Shown: positions 1 to 7,789, counted from the first letter of the stretch. The stretch: 18,321 nucleotides of DNA from an uncultured Erysipelotrichaceae bacterium (GCA_944326175.1 CALVCY010000066.1:1-18321), one strand, 5' to 3'. The notes: a model not told the origin generated them from the sequence alone. A program made the numbers and translations.

Positions 1-582
1 CTGACATCCATATTTACAGCGGTATTACCCAAGATCCAGCTTACGGATGAAATCATTCTGATCACGATCTTTGGTGGCATCGTATCAGGTTTTGCCACAT
101 CGTTGGTGTTGAATATCAATGCTTCGACCGGTGGGACCGATTTTATCGCCATGTATTTTTCCATCAAAAAAGGTGTATCCACATGGTCTTATATTTTCGG
201 ATTCAATTGTTTGGTATTGATCGTGGCTGGATTGATATTTGGATGGGATCGGGCACTGTATTCGATCGTTTACCAGTTTGTCTATACTCAGGTCGTCAAT
301 TTCATGCATGAACGGTATAAACATGTCACCCTGTTCATCATCACCCAACATCCCGATGATGTCGCCAAGGAGATCTATGCGTATACCACCCATTCATTGA
401 CCGTATTCAAAGGAGAGGGTGGTTTTGCCAAACAAACCGAATACCTGGTCTTCACCACCATTACCATGGATGAATACACGCCTTTGATCAAACACATCAA
501 AGCCGTAGAACCCCATGCGTTCATTACAGTCAATTCCACAGAACGGATCGTTGGTCGATTCATCCAGCGTCCCTTGGATTGA
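1..582 (+). CDS. YitT-family membrane protein, 3' part
   Basis: The frame is open from the first base, so the 5' end lies outside the window; 193 codons are visible. The visible N-terminal part is hydrophobic and contains ASTGGTDFIA (about codons 41-50), a signature of YitT-type proteins (DUF161). Further membrane segments follow around the WSYIFGFNCLVLIVAGL stretch. The last ~95 residues are soluble and match the DUF2179 domain that usually ends these proteins (RYKHVTLFIIT, then a betaalpha pattern up to TVNSTERIVGRF). The ATG at 103 is internal to the conserved membrane region and is not the start. The molecular function of YitT proteins is not established; they are predicted integral membrane proteins. 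No terminator is visible in the 61 bp before spx. Confidence 0.88.
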   Translation: MTSIFTAVLPKIQLTDEIILITIFGGIVSGFATSLVLNINASTGGTDFIAMYFSIKKGVSTWSYIFGFNCLVLIVAGLIFGWDRALYSIVYQFVYTQVVNFMHERYKHVTLFIITQHPDDVAKEIYAYTTHSLTVFKGEGGFAKQTEYLVFTTITMDEYTPLIKHIKAVEPHAFITVNSTERIVGRFIQRPLD

Positions 583-587
583 CCATA

Positions 588-615
588 TGTCAAAGCAACC
601 ATATCGCGCTATAAT
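588..615 (+). promoter_or_regulatory. Putative spx promoter
   Basis: A perfect -10 hexamer TATAAT lies at 610-615, with TGTCAA at 588-593 as a possible -35, 16 bp apart. The half site TTGAACCAT (616-624) directly follows the -10. It resembles the right arm of the ATGGTTnAACCAT palindrome seen at other promoters in this window. Confidence 0.5.
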
Positions 616-643
616 TGAACCATACTTTTAGAAAGGACGAACC

Positions 644-1081
644 ATGATCGTTGTCTATACCTCACCCGGCTGTGCTTCCTGCCGCAAAGTCAAAGCCTGG
701 TTGAACCAGAAACAAATCAATTACATCGAAAAAAACATCTTTCAGATCATTCTCGATCCCAAAGAGATCAAATACCTGCTCAGCCGCAGTGAAAACGGGT
801 TCGATGACATTATCAGCAAACGTAGCAAACTCTTCCAACAGGGTAAAATCGATCTGGATCATATGAATACCAATGAATTGGTCGATTTCATCCAAAAAAA
901 TCCATCTGTACTCAAACGGCCGATCATCATCAATGAAGACAACATGCAGATCGGTTATGATGAAGAAGAAATCGATGCATTCGTTCCCAAACAATTGCGC
1001 ACCATGGCCCAATCTGTCTGTAATCCCACCGATTGCGATCGTTATGCCACTTGCCATGCCAAAGAAGGCGGCAACGCATGA
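644..1081 (+). CDS. spx: Spx/ArsC-family transcriptional regulator with Cys-containing tail
   Basis: 145 residues with the thioredoxin-like fold of Spx. Spx binds the RNA polymerase alpha C-terminal domain and redirects transcription under thiol stress. The redox switch CxxC is Cys10-Ala-Ser-Cys13. Gly52 and Arg60, needed for contact with the alpha subunit in B. subtilis Spx, fall at the same positions here, as does Arg92 in KRPIII. B. subtilis Spx is 131 residues. This protein carries about 14 extra residues at the C-terminus, with Cys126, Cys131, Cys137 and His138, which is unusual. The ribosome binding site GAAAGGA (631-637) precedes the ATG. The stop overlaps the mnmA start (ATGA, 1078-1081), so the two are translationally coupled. 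A plain arsenate reductase is less likely given Gly52/Arg60 and the length. Confidence 0.88.
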   Translation: MIVVYTSPGCASCRKVKAWLNQKQINYIEKNIFQIILDPKEIKYLLSRSENGFDDIISKRSKLFQQGKIDLDHMNTNELVDFIQKNPSVLKRPIIINEDNMQIGYDEEEIDAFVPKQLRTMAQSVCNPTDCDRYATCHAKEGGNA

Positions 1082-2229
1082 AGATACTGGTCGGACTTTC
1101 CGGTGGGGTGGATAGTGCCGTTGCTGCCTATCTTTTAAAAGCACAGGGACATGATGTCACCTGTGCTTTCATGCGCAATTGGGATGCATTGGTCAATAAT
1201 GATGTCAAAGGCAACGATTCGGCATTCGATGAAATCTGTCCGCAGGAAGCAGATTTCAATGATGCCAAAGCCGTTGCTGCCAAACTGGGTCTACCCTTGC
1301 AACGGGTAGATTACATCAAAGAATACTGGGATGAAGTATTCACCTACTTTATTGATGAAAGTGCGAAGGGAAGGACCCCCAATCCCGATATTTTATGTAA
1401 CAAATACATCAAATTCGATCACTTTTTAAAGTATGCCTTGGATCAGGGATTCGATTATGTGGCCACTGGGCATTATGCCAAAGTCATCCATGATGAAAAT
1501 GGTTCACGGATGTACAAAGCCAAAGATCAAAATAAGGATCAAACTTATTTTCTTTCTCAGATCTCTCGTTTTGCCTTATCCCATGCTTTATTCCCATTAG
1601 CTGATCTGATCAAACCCCAGATCCGAGAGATCGCAATGAAACTGGATCTAACGATCGCAACCAAGAAAGATTCGACGGGGATCTGTTTTATCGGTGAGCG
1701 GCATTTTCGAGAATTCATGCAGAATTATTTACCAGCGAAACCTGGGGATATCGTGGATGTGACCAGTGGTAAGGTGCTCAAACAGCATCAAGGTGTTTTT
1801 TTCTATACTTTAGGACAACGCAAAGGATTGGATATCGGTGGGGCTTATGGACCATGGTTCGTCGTCGGGAAAGATGTTGCTCGCAATATTTTATATGTTG
1901 CCAATGGCAAGGATGAGCAATGGTTGGTTTCAACGCGTTGCGATGTATCGGATGTCAATTGGTTCGTGGATATCCCTAATGGTACGACCATTCATTGTCA
2001 GGCGAAGTTTAGATATCGCCAACAAGACAATGATGTGACCATTACCAAAGTGGATGATTCGCATGTCACGGTAACATATCCTCAAGGGATCAAAGCGGTC
2101 ACGCCGGGTCAGCAAGCAGTATTTTATGATCAGGATCTAGTGTTGGGTGGTGGGACCATCGATACCATTTATAACGAAGAACTCTCCCTGGATGAAAGGA
2201 TCGCCAACCATCTATGCCACTTGAATTGA
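1078..2229 (+). CDS. mnmA: tRNA-specific 2-thiouridylase MnmA (TrmU)
   Basis: 383 residues. MnmA adenylates and thiolates U34 of tRNAs for Lys, Glu and Gln, taking sulfur from a persulfide relay. The N-terminal PP-loop ATP-binding motif GLSGGVDS is at residues 6-13. The catalytic pair is Cys107 (in TPNPDILCNKYIKF) and Cys203 (in STGICFIGER). The middle domain contains the tRNA-binding GHYAKV and KDQTYFLS segments, and a C-terminal beta-barrel follows. I chose ATG 1078 because MKILVGLSGGVDS is the family's normal N-terminus; an upstream in-frame ATG at 1033 would add 15 non-homologous residues lying inside spx. The gene overlaps spx by 4 nt and recD2 by 16 nt. The mnmA-recD2 neighbourhood is common in Bacillota. 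Confidence 0.95.
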   Translation: MKILVGLSGGVDSAVAAYLLKAQGHDVTCAFMRNWDALVNNDVKGNDSAFDEICPQEADFNDAKAVAAKLGLPLQRVDYIKEYWDEVFTYFIDESAKGRTPNPDILCNKYIKFDHFLKYALDQGFDYVATGHYAKVIHDENGSRMYKAKDQNKDQTYFLSQISRFALSHALFPLADLIKPQIREIAMKLDLTIATKKDSTGICFIGERHFREFMQNYLPAKPGDIVDVTSGKVLKQHQGVFFYTLGQRKGLDIGGAYGPWFVVGKDVARNILYVANGKDEQWLVSTRCDVSDVNWFVDIPNGTTIHCQAKFRYRQQDNDVTITKVDDSHVTVTYPQGIKAVTPGQQAVFYDQDLVLGGGTIDTIYNEELSLDERIANHLCHLN

Positions 2230-4361
2230 CGGCAACTGTGGCAAGGATCCGCTATTTCAATGCATCTAACCATTTCATGGTGCTTTCGGTTATCCTCGAT
2301 AACGAAAGCACCATGAACACGTTTGTTGGGTATGGGTTCAAACCCGAAGTTGAAGGGATGTATACCTTCACGGGTGAGTATGGTATGGACCAACGCTATG
2401 GCATGCAATTCAAATTCACCCGCATGTTGCCTTATACACCAAGTAGCCGTGATGCCATCATCGCTTATTTTGCTTCTAGCGCATTTCGCGGCATCGGGTT
2501 GGTCTCTGCCCAAAAAATCGTCGATACATTAGGTGAGAACTGCATCGAAATGATCTTAAACGATCCTACGGTTTTGGAAAAAGTCGGATTAAGTGAAAAC
2601 CAAGTGGCGTCGATCTTGACCACCTTGATGGTACGGGATGATGGGTTCCATCGCAATGTCACATTTTTGAGTGAATGTGGATTGGATATCGATCAAAGTC
2701 ATTTGATCTATCAGACTTATAAAGATCAAACCAAGCAGATTTTAAAAGATGATCCATTCACGCCATATTATGATCTTGCCGACATCGAATTCAAAAGTGC
2801 ATTGAAAATCGCAAAACATCTTGAATTTGATGATGCGGATGAGGTGGTCCAATTGGGTCAAGTGGTCCATCACTTGCGCCACTATGTTGCATCAAGTGGC
2901 AGTGTGTATATGGATTATGCGCAACTGGTCGCTTTTGGAATGCGCAAAATGGGGATCGATGAAGTCACGCTGCTTCGTTTGATCGAACGTGGTATGACCA
3001 AAGACTTACTGGTCCTAGAAGAAAATCGGGTTTATCCGTTAGACCAGTATTTAGCAGAATGTACGATATCATCCTATCTTCATTCATTCCCCCATACACA
3101 TTTGGAAGATGTGGTTTTAAATGAAGTGGAACACACATTAAATCAATATTGTTCAATCCAAGATATCGACTATGATCCCAGTCAGAAAAAAGCCATATTG
3201 TCTGCATTCGTCAATGATCTATTGATCATTACCGGAGGACCAGGCAGTGGGAAGACCAGTATCACCAAAGCCATAGTCGCACTGTTTCGCCAATATTATC
3301 CGATGGCCACGATCGTGGCCGCCGCCCCGACGGGGCGTGCCGCGAAGCGGCTATCGGAAGTATTGGGCATCCATGCATCGACATTGCATGCATTATTGGG
3401 TTATGGTGGCAACGACCATGGATTCAATCGCAATCCCGATTCCCCATTGAATGCGGATATCGTGATCATCGATGAAGGTTCCATGGTGGATGCGTTGTTG
3501 TTTTCACAATTATGCAAAGCTGGTGAAAATATCAAAAAAATCATCGTGATCGGTGATGCAGATCAATTACCCAGTGTCGAAGCAGGGAACTTGTTGGCAG
3601 ATCTGATGCAATGGGATGGTTTGACCACCGTAAAATTGGAACGGAACTATCGACAAAGTAAGGATAATAAGATCGTTGATCTCGCGTATGGCATATTGAA
3701 TCATTCCATTGATTCGACTCTGTTTGATCACAACGTGCGCTTTATCCAATGTGCCGATACCCAGATCAGCTATCATGTCGCCAATGTGGTCGAACCATTG
3801 ATCCACGATCATACCAATGTGATGGTCGCTAGTGCCATGCATGAGCGTAGTGGGGGAGTCAAATCATTGAATACCCTGTTACAACCCTATTATGGTCCAT
3901 TCAAAGGATCTACTGTCACGTATGGTTATACCACCTTCCATATCGGGGATACCATTTTGCAGACCAGAAATGATGTGGATCAATATGTCTTTAATGGAGA
4001 TATCGGTACGATCATCGATATCCATCCCGTATCCAAAGGAAAAAAAGAAGCGGGTCTGCAAATCGATGCCCAGTTTGATGATCGAATCGTTTCCTATAAT
4101 CGGTTGACGTATGATCACATCAAACTCGCGTATGCTGTGACCATCCATAAAATGCAAGGCAATGAGTTCGACACGGTGGTTTTGGTCTTACCAAAATGTG
4201 CGTCTGCCATGTTTACCACCAATTTGCTCTATACGGCCGTTACCCGTGCCAAAAAGCAATTGATTTTGATTGGGGATTACGATCATTTTATCAAGGGGGC
4301 AGGACGAAGGGGAAAAGTTCGTGCCACCACGCTGGTGAAACGACTCAAAGATACCGTATAA
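2214..4361 (+). CDS. recD2: RecD2-type 5'-3' DNA helicase
   Basis: 715 residues, a normal length for RecD2, the superfamily 1B helicase found in bacteria without RecBC partners and linked to DNA damage tolerance and replication restart. The N-terminal OB-like region (1-75) and helix-hairpin-helix segment (about 93-130, FRGIGLVSAQKIVDTLG) precede the motor. Motor motifs: Walker A GGPGSGKTS (341-349), motif Ia APTGRAAKRL (371-380), Walker B VIIDEGSM (417-424), motif III GDADQLPSV (447-455), ERNYRQS (476-482), then AVTIHKMQGNEFD and LLYTAVTRAKK near the C-terminus (motifs V and VI). The start lies inside the end of mnmA (16 nt overlap), so translation is probably coupled. The stop codon TAA at 4359-4361 overlaps a TATAAT hexamer that may serve the next gene. 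Confidence 0.95.
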   Translation: MPLELTATVARIRYFNASNHFMVLSVILDNESTMNTFVGYGFKPEVEGMYTFTGEYGMDQRYGMQFKFTRMLPYTPSSRDAIIAYFASSAFRGIGLVSAQKIVDTLGENCIEMILNDPTVLEKVGLSENQVASILTTLMVRDDGFHRNVTFLSECGLDIDQSHLIYQTYKDQTKQILKDDPFTPYYDLADIEFKSALKIAKHLEFDDADEVVQLGQVVHHLRHYVASSGSVYMDYAQLVAFGMRKMGIDEVTLLRLIERGMTKDLLVLEENRVYPLDQYLAECTISSYLHSFPHTHLEDVVLNEVEHTLNQYCSIQDIDYDPSQKKAILSAFVNDLLIITGGPGSGKTSITKAIVALFRQYYPMATIVAAAPTGRAAKRLSEVLGIHASTLHALLGYGGNDHGFNRNPDSPLNADIVIIDEGSMVDALLFSQLCKAGENIKKIIVIGDADQLPSVEAGNLLADLMQWDGLTTVKLERNYRQSKDNKIVDLAYGILNHSIDSTLFDHNVRFIQCADTQISYHVANVVEPLIHDHTNVMVASAMHERSGGVKSLNTLLQPYYGPFKGSTVTYGYTTFHIGDTILQTRNDVDQYVFNGDIGTIIDIHPVSKGKKEAGLQIDAQFDDRIVSYNRLTYDHIKLAYAVTIHKMQGNEFDTVVLVLPKCASAMFTTNLLYTAVTRAKKQLILIGDYDHFIKGAGRRGKVRATTLVKRLKDTV

Positions 4362-4366
4362 TATCT

Positions 4367-4379
4367 GTGGTTTAACCAT
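4367..4379 (+). promoter_or_regulatory. Palindromic operator candidate before the esterase gene
   Basis: GTGGTTTAACCAT holds the perfect palindrome TGGTT-T-AACCA, the same motif as at the ECF and pfl promoters. It lies 5 bp downstream of TATAAT (4357-4362), so it would cover the transcription start region. No good -35 is visible, which weakens the promoter call. A GAAAGGACGAACCAT leader (4385-4399) follows, identical to the leader of spx at 631-645. Confidence 0.45.
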
Positions 4380-4400
4380 ATCACGAAAGGACGAACCATT

Positions 4401-5282
4401 ATGAAATTGAAACTGAGTGATCCGATGTATCATTGCGTGGAAACGGATACCTTTACCGTCCATACCTATGGGGATGGTAATACCACCCGAGCCAGAGTTA
4501 TTTATCCATTCAACTATTATCCCCAAAAAGACAAAACTTATCCGGATAAATTCCCGGTGCTATTTTTCATTCAGGGAAGCGGTTGGACCTGGCAGGATCT
4601 CGGGCTTGAAACACCACAATTGGCCACATTTGCCCGCAAAGGAATGGTCGTGGTGGTATTGAGTTATCGGGACTCTTCTTTGGCCCATTATCCGACTCAG
4701 GTCAATGATGTGATGGATTCCATTTATTATTTTTTGACCAATGAAACACCGTATCCTATTGATATGACCAATGTTTTTATTGCCGGCGATTCCTCCGGCG
4801 CCCATACCGCCATATTGGCGGCCTGGCGCCTGTGTGATCGCTTTAGTGGCATCGATCCGTCGATCATCAAAGGCGTCATCGATTACTATGGTCCGTGTGA
4901 TTTGAAACAATTATTGCTGGATGAAGGGTATAAACCTGGGGATGACATCAGTGAATCCATGGAAGGCAAATTGTTTAATATGAAAGTATTCGATCCGGAA
5001 GATCCGATCTTTGAAATGTCCAATATCTACCATGAGATCGAAAATGGAAAATACCAGTTCCCATTGATGATCATCCACGGGGATGCGGATACAGTCGTGG
5101 ATGTGGCCCAAAGTGCGAAATTGCAAGAAGTCTGTTATAAAGCCAATGTCCCGGCAGTCTTTTTGGAGATCGAAGATGGGGTCCATGGTGGGGATCTGAT
5201 TTTTTCGGATACGTTGAATTACAAAGTGTGTGAATACATGGACCATCAGTGTGGCAAAGGGGACACTCTGTTCGATTATTGA
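4401..5282 (+). CDS. Alpha/beta-hydrolase esterase (acyl-esterase/carboxylesterase-like)
   Basis: 293 residues with an alpha/beta-hydrolase fold of the hormone-sensitive-lipase / BD-FAE-like type. The nucleophile elbow is GDSSG (129-133, Ser131). A likely acid is Asp230 in HGDADTVVDV and the likely base is His262 in DGVHGGD. The oxyanion region reads IQGSGW (57-62) where the family usually has HGGGW. No signal peptide is visible, so it is probably cytoplasmic. The substrate cannot be read from sequence; small acyl or carbohydrate acetyl esters are typical of the family. The gene stands alone, 39 nt after recD2. The ribosome binding site is GAAAGGA (4385-4391). No terminator is evident in the 102 bp that follow. 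Confidence 0.82.
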   Translation: MKLKLSDPMYHCVETDTFTVHTYGDGNTTRARVIYPFNYYPQKDKTYPDKFPVLFFIQGSGWTWQDLGLETPQLATFARKGMVVVVLSYRDSSLAHYPTQVNDVMDSIYYFLTNETPYPIDMTNVFIAGDSSGAHTAILAAWRLCDRFSGIDPSIIKGVIDYYGPCDLKQLLLDEGYKPGDDISESMEGKLFNMKVFDPEDPIFEMSNIYHEIENGKYQFPLMIIHGDADTVVDVAQSAKLQEVCYKANVPAVFLEIEDGVHGGDLIFSDTLNYKVCEYMDHQCGKGDTLFDY

Positions 5283-5287
5283 GTTGT

Positions 5288-5331
5288 AACCGTTTTCACA
5301 TGGTTCAACCATAATTTAACCGTTTTTTCAC
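5288..5331 (+). repeat. Direct repeat AACCGTTTT(TT)CAC upstream of the ECF S gene
   Basis: AACCGTTTTCAC (5288-5299) recurs as AACCGTTTTTTCAC (5318-5331), 30 bp apart start to start. Each copy lies upstream of one copy of the GGTTCAACCAT palindrome. The region therefore looks like a duplicated promoter/operator unit. Confidence 0.55.
5300..5312 (+). promoter_or_regulatory. Operator candidate 1 for the ECF S component
   Basis: ATGGTTCAACCAT is a perfect 13-bp palindrome with a central C. Its right end runs into CATAAT (5310-5315), a possible -10. A matching -35 is poor: TTGTAA at 5284-5289 is 20 bp away. Confidence 0.5.
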
Positions 5332-5360
5332 TTGAAATTTATGCGTGGTTCAACCATACT
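5332..5360 (+). promoter_or_regulatory. Promoter of the ECF S component
   Basis: The -35 TTGAAA (5332-5337) and -10 CATACT (5355-5360) are separated by exactly 17 bp. The ribosome binding site AGGGGGT (5371-5377) and ATG 5385 follow. The operator candidate at 5345-5357 lies in the spacer and overlaps the -10. Confidence 0.6.
5345..5357 (+). promoter_or_regulatory. Operator candidate 2 for the ECF S component
   Basis: GTGGTTCAACCAT contains the perfect palindrome TGGTT-C-AACCA and is the second copy of the motif at 5300-5312, 45 bp downstream of it. Its place between -35 and -10 is where a repressor would block RNA polymerase. The core TGGTTCAACCA fits TNGTNNNACNA, the known pattern of FadR-subfamily GntR regulators. 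Confidence 0.55.
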
Positions 5361-5384
5361 ATCCCATGTTAGGGGGTAAGTGAA

Positions 5385-5942
5385 ATGAGTAAGAAACCAT
5401 TGTTCACTACAAAAACTCTGGTCGGTACTGGCCTGGGTGCAGCTTTATTCATCGTCTTGACCATGTTTGTCAAGATTCCATCACCGGTTCCAAACACCAC
5501 CATCAACATCACCTATGGTGTGGAAGCATTCTTTGGTGTAGTTTTCGGTCCAATTGCTGGTGGTTTGATCGGCTTGATCGGTCATACCATTTCCGATTCC
5601 CTGATGTGGGGTACCCCATCGTGGTCATGGGTCGCCGGTAGTGCCGTGGTCGGTATCGTTTCCGGTTTATGCTATTACTTCATGGATATTGAAAGCGGAA
5701 AATTCTCCGTCAAGGATGCCGTGGTGCTGTGTGTGCTGAGTGTGCTTGGCAATGCGATCGCCTGGTTATTGGTCGCACCGGCCGGTGATATGATCCAGTA
5801 TGCGCAACCTTGGGACTATGTCTTCGCACAAGGATTGATGGCATTTGGATCCAACGCGATCACCACTTGCGTGCTGAGCGTTCTGCTTTGCTTTGCTTAC
5901 AGCAAGACCCGTGTGAAAAAGGGTTCGCTGGATATCGAGTAA
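5385..5942 (+). CDS. ECF transporter S component, UPF0397 family
   Basis: 185 residues, very hydrophobic, with about five or six membrane segments. The pattern TGLGAALFIVLTMFVKIPSP, then FFGVVFGPIAGGLIGLIGHTISD, then WSWVAGSAVVG and the short tail VKKGSLDIE is typical of UPF0397. Members of this family are substrate-binding (S) subunits of energy-coupling-factor vitamin/metabolite transporters. Automatic annotation often calls UPF0397 a riboflavin transporter, but I see no FMN riboswitch here. The downstream SAM-cleaving enzymes suggest a nucleoside- or methionine-related substrate instead; that is inference. The ribosome binding site AGGGGGT lies 7 nt before the ATG. A strong terminator follows the gene, so it can be expressed separately from its ATPase and EcfT partners. 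Confidence 0.87.
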   Translation: MSKKPLFTTKTLVGTGLGAALFIVLTMFVKIPSPVPNTTINITYGVEAFFGVVFGPIAGGLIGLIGHTISDSLMWGTPSWSWVAGSAVVGIVSGLCYYFMDIESGKFSVKDAVVLCVLSVLGNAIAWLLVAPAGDMIQYAQPWDYVFAQGLMAFGSNAITTCVLSVLLCFAYSKTRVKKGSLDIE

Positions 5943-5968
5943 TTCGGCAAGATTCACCTTTAAAATCG

Positions 5969-6002
5969 TAGCCGACATGAAATATGTCGGCTACTTTTTT
6001 CT
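5969..6002 (+). terminator. Rho-independent terminator after the ECF S gene
   Basis: A perfect 11-bp stem GTAGCCGACAT (5969-5979) / ATGTCGGCTAC (5985-5995) with loop GAAAT is followed by TTTTTTCTTTT. It separates the S component from the ATPase gene. Confidence 0.9.
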
Positions 6003-6021
6003 TTTGTTTGACTGTTCGCTC

Positions 6022-6051
6022 TTGTCAAAATCGATGTGCGACAGTGATAAT
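6022..6051 (+). promoter_or_regulatory. Internal promoter for the ECF energizing module
   Basis: TTGTCA (6022-6027) and GATAAT (6046-6051) are each 5/6 matches to consensus with an 18-bp spacer. The promoter lies directly after the terminator and before the ATPase gene. It would give the ATPase, EcfT and DUF62 genes their own transcript. None of the ATGGTTnAACCAT operators is present here. Confidence 0.6.
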
Positions 6052-6079
6052 ACTTAAAAACATGGAAAGTACGAAAATA

Positions 6080-7789
6080 ATGAATCAACGAGTTGTCATC
6101 GAATTTAAAGATTTTTCGTTTCAATACGATTCGCAAAAGCGACCGACACTGCATGATGTGAATCTGACCATCCACGAAGGGGAAAAAATACTGATCATCG
6201 GTCCAAGCGGCAGTGGGAAGTCCACTTTAGGCAATTGTCTGAATGGGTTGATCCCTTTTGCCTATCCAGGAAAGATCGGGGGATCGGTCAAACTGTATGG
6301 ACATGATCTGACCAGTCTCAATATTTTCAAATGCAGTCAATACGTCGGTACCGTATTGCAGGATGCTGACAGTCAATTTGTCGGTTTAAGCGTTGGGGAA
6401 GATATCGCCTTTGAATTGGAAAATGATAATGTTCCACTGGATGAAATGCATCGCAAGGTCAAGGAAGTGGCCGGGATCGTCGATATGGACAGTTTTCTGC
6501 AACGCTCTCCTTTTGAACTTTCCGGTGGTCAAAAGCAACGTGCCTGTCTGGCTGGGGCCATGGTGGCGGATGCGCCGGTGTTATTGTTTGATGAACCATT
6601 GGCGAATTTGGATCCATCCACCGGTAAAAGTGCGATCGAATTGATCGATACCATTGCCAAAGAGCGTAACAAGACGGTGATCATCATCGAACATCGCTTG
6701 GAGGATGTGTTGCATCGTCATGTGGATCGGATCTTACTGATCAACCATGGCACGATTTTGGCGGATATGACGCCGGATGCATTGTTATGCAGCGATCTAT
6801 TGGAAGAAAACGGGATACGTGAACCGTTATATGTGGCAGCGATGCGCTATGCCAATGTGGATCTAAACCAAACCAAGGATCTTTCCGATGATGCCAACTA
6901 TGATTTGAATGGACAACAGCACTTGGTCAAATCATGGTATCAAGCCAATCGCAGTGTGGTCGAACCAGTACAAAAAGAAGCGGTATTGACCATCAACGAT
7001 CTTTCATTTTCCTACGATGGTATCCATGCGATCCTGGATCATGTGGACTTGACCATCCATCAAGGGGAGATGATGGCCATCGTTGGTAAAAATGGGGCTG
7101 GGAAAAGTACATTGAGCAAATGTATCGTTGGTTTTGAAAAGATCGATAGTGGAATCATCCACTATAAAGATCAGTGTATCAATGATTGGACCATCAAAGA
7201 ACGTGCCAATGCGATCGGTTATGTGTTGCAAAATCCAAATCAAATGATCTGCAAAACCATGATCTTTGATGAAGTGGCATTGGGGTTGGTTTCCAGAGGA
7301 TATGACAAAGCCACCATCGAAAAGAAAGTCTACGATACCTTGAAGATCTGTGGTTTATATGAATATCGCAACTGGCCGATCGCTGCGTTGAGCTATGGTC
7401 AGAAAAAACGTGTGACCATCGCCTCCATCCTTGTGCTTGAACCATCTGTATTGATCCTGGATGAACCCACTGCCGGTCAGGATTACCGTCATTATAGCGA
7501 GATCATGGAATTTCTGACCACATTGAATCAACGTGGGATCACCATTGTATTGATCACCCATGACATGCATTTGATGCTCGAATATACCAATCGTTGTGTG
7601 GTGATCACCGATGGGAAGATCATTGCCGATACGGCTGGTTCAGTGGTTTTAAGTGATCAACACTTGATCGAAAAAGCATATTTGAAGCGCACTAGTCTTT
7701 ACGATCTGGCCAAAAAATGCGAGATCCATGATCCGGTTGCATTTATTGATACCTTCATCCGTCATGAGCATAAGGAGCGCACTTTATGA
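6080..7789 (+). CDS. ECF transporter energizing ATPase, two fused ABC domains
   Basis: 569 residues holding two ABC ATPase domains in tandem (YkoD-like), which replace the usual EcfA1/EcfA2 pair. Domain 1: Walker A GPSGSGKST (41-49), Q-loop near Gln94, signature LSGGQ (147-151), Walker B VLLFDEP (167-173), His-switch in IIIEHRLED. Domain 2: Walker A GKNGAGKST (336-344), signature LSYGQ (437-441), Walker B VLILDEP (457-463), switch LITHDMH. Both sites look catalytically complete. I prefer ATG 6080 because GGAAAG (6064-6069) precedes it at a fair distance and homology starts at VVIEFKDFSFQY. ATG 6062 (six residues longer) is possible but lies only 11 nt after the -10. The end overlaps ecfT by 4 nt (ATGA). 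Confidence 0.92.
   Translation: MNQRVVIEFKDFSFQYDSQKRPTLHDVNLTIHEGEKILIIGPSGSGKSTLGNCLNGLIPFAYPGKIGGSVKLYGHDLTSLNIFKCSQYVGTVLQDADSQFVGLSVGEDIAFELENDNVPLDEMHRKVKEVAGIVDMDSFLQRSPFELSGGQKQRACLAGAMVADAPVLLFDEPLANLDPSTGKSAIELIDTIAKERNKTVIIIEHRLEDVLHRHVDRILLINHGTILADMTPDALLCSDLLEENGIREPLYVAAMRYANVDLNQTKDLSDDANYDLNGQQHLVKSWYQANRSVVEPVQKEAVLTINDLSFSYDGIHAILDHVDLTIHQGEMMAIVGKNGAGKSTLSKCIVGFEKIDSGIIHYKDQCINDWTIKERANAIGYVLQNPNQMICKTMIFDEVALGLVSRGYDKATIEKKVYDTLKICGLYEYRNWPIAALSYGQKKRVTIASILVLEPSVLILDEPTAGQDYRHYSEIMEFLTTLNQRGITIVLITHDMHLMLEYTNRCVVITDGKIIADTAGSVVLSDQHLIEKAYLKRTSLYDLAKKCEIHDPVAFIDTFIRHEHKERTL

Noticed and set aside
662..1144. 160-codon open frame on the minus strand
   Set aside because: Antisense to spx, which has clear family residues.
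3787..3797. TGGTCGAACCA palindrome in recD2
   Set aside because: It lies inside coding sequence and arises from codons for Val-Val-Glu-Pro. It shows that the loose TGGTnnnACCA core occurs by chance here.
4784..4836. GC-rich hairpins in the esterase gene
   Set aside because: They lie in coding sequence around the GDSSG elbow and lack a T-tract; likely codon effects.
5283..5384. Riboswitch (FMN or SAM type) before the ECF S gene
   Set aside because: The 102 bp hold two operator-like palindromes and a promoter whose start is only about 20 nt from the ATG, so there is no room for an aptamer.
6957..6967. TGGTCGAACCA palindrome in the ECF ATPase gene
   Set aside because: Same Val-Val-Glu-Pro coding context as the recD2 copy, and not near a promoter.
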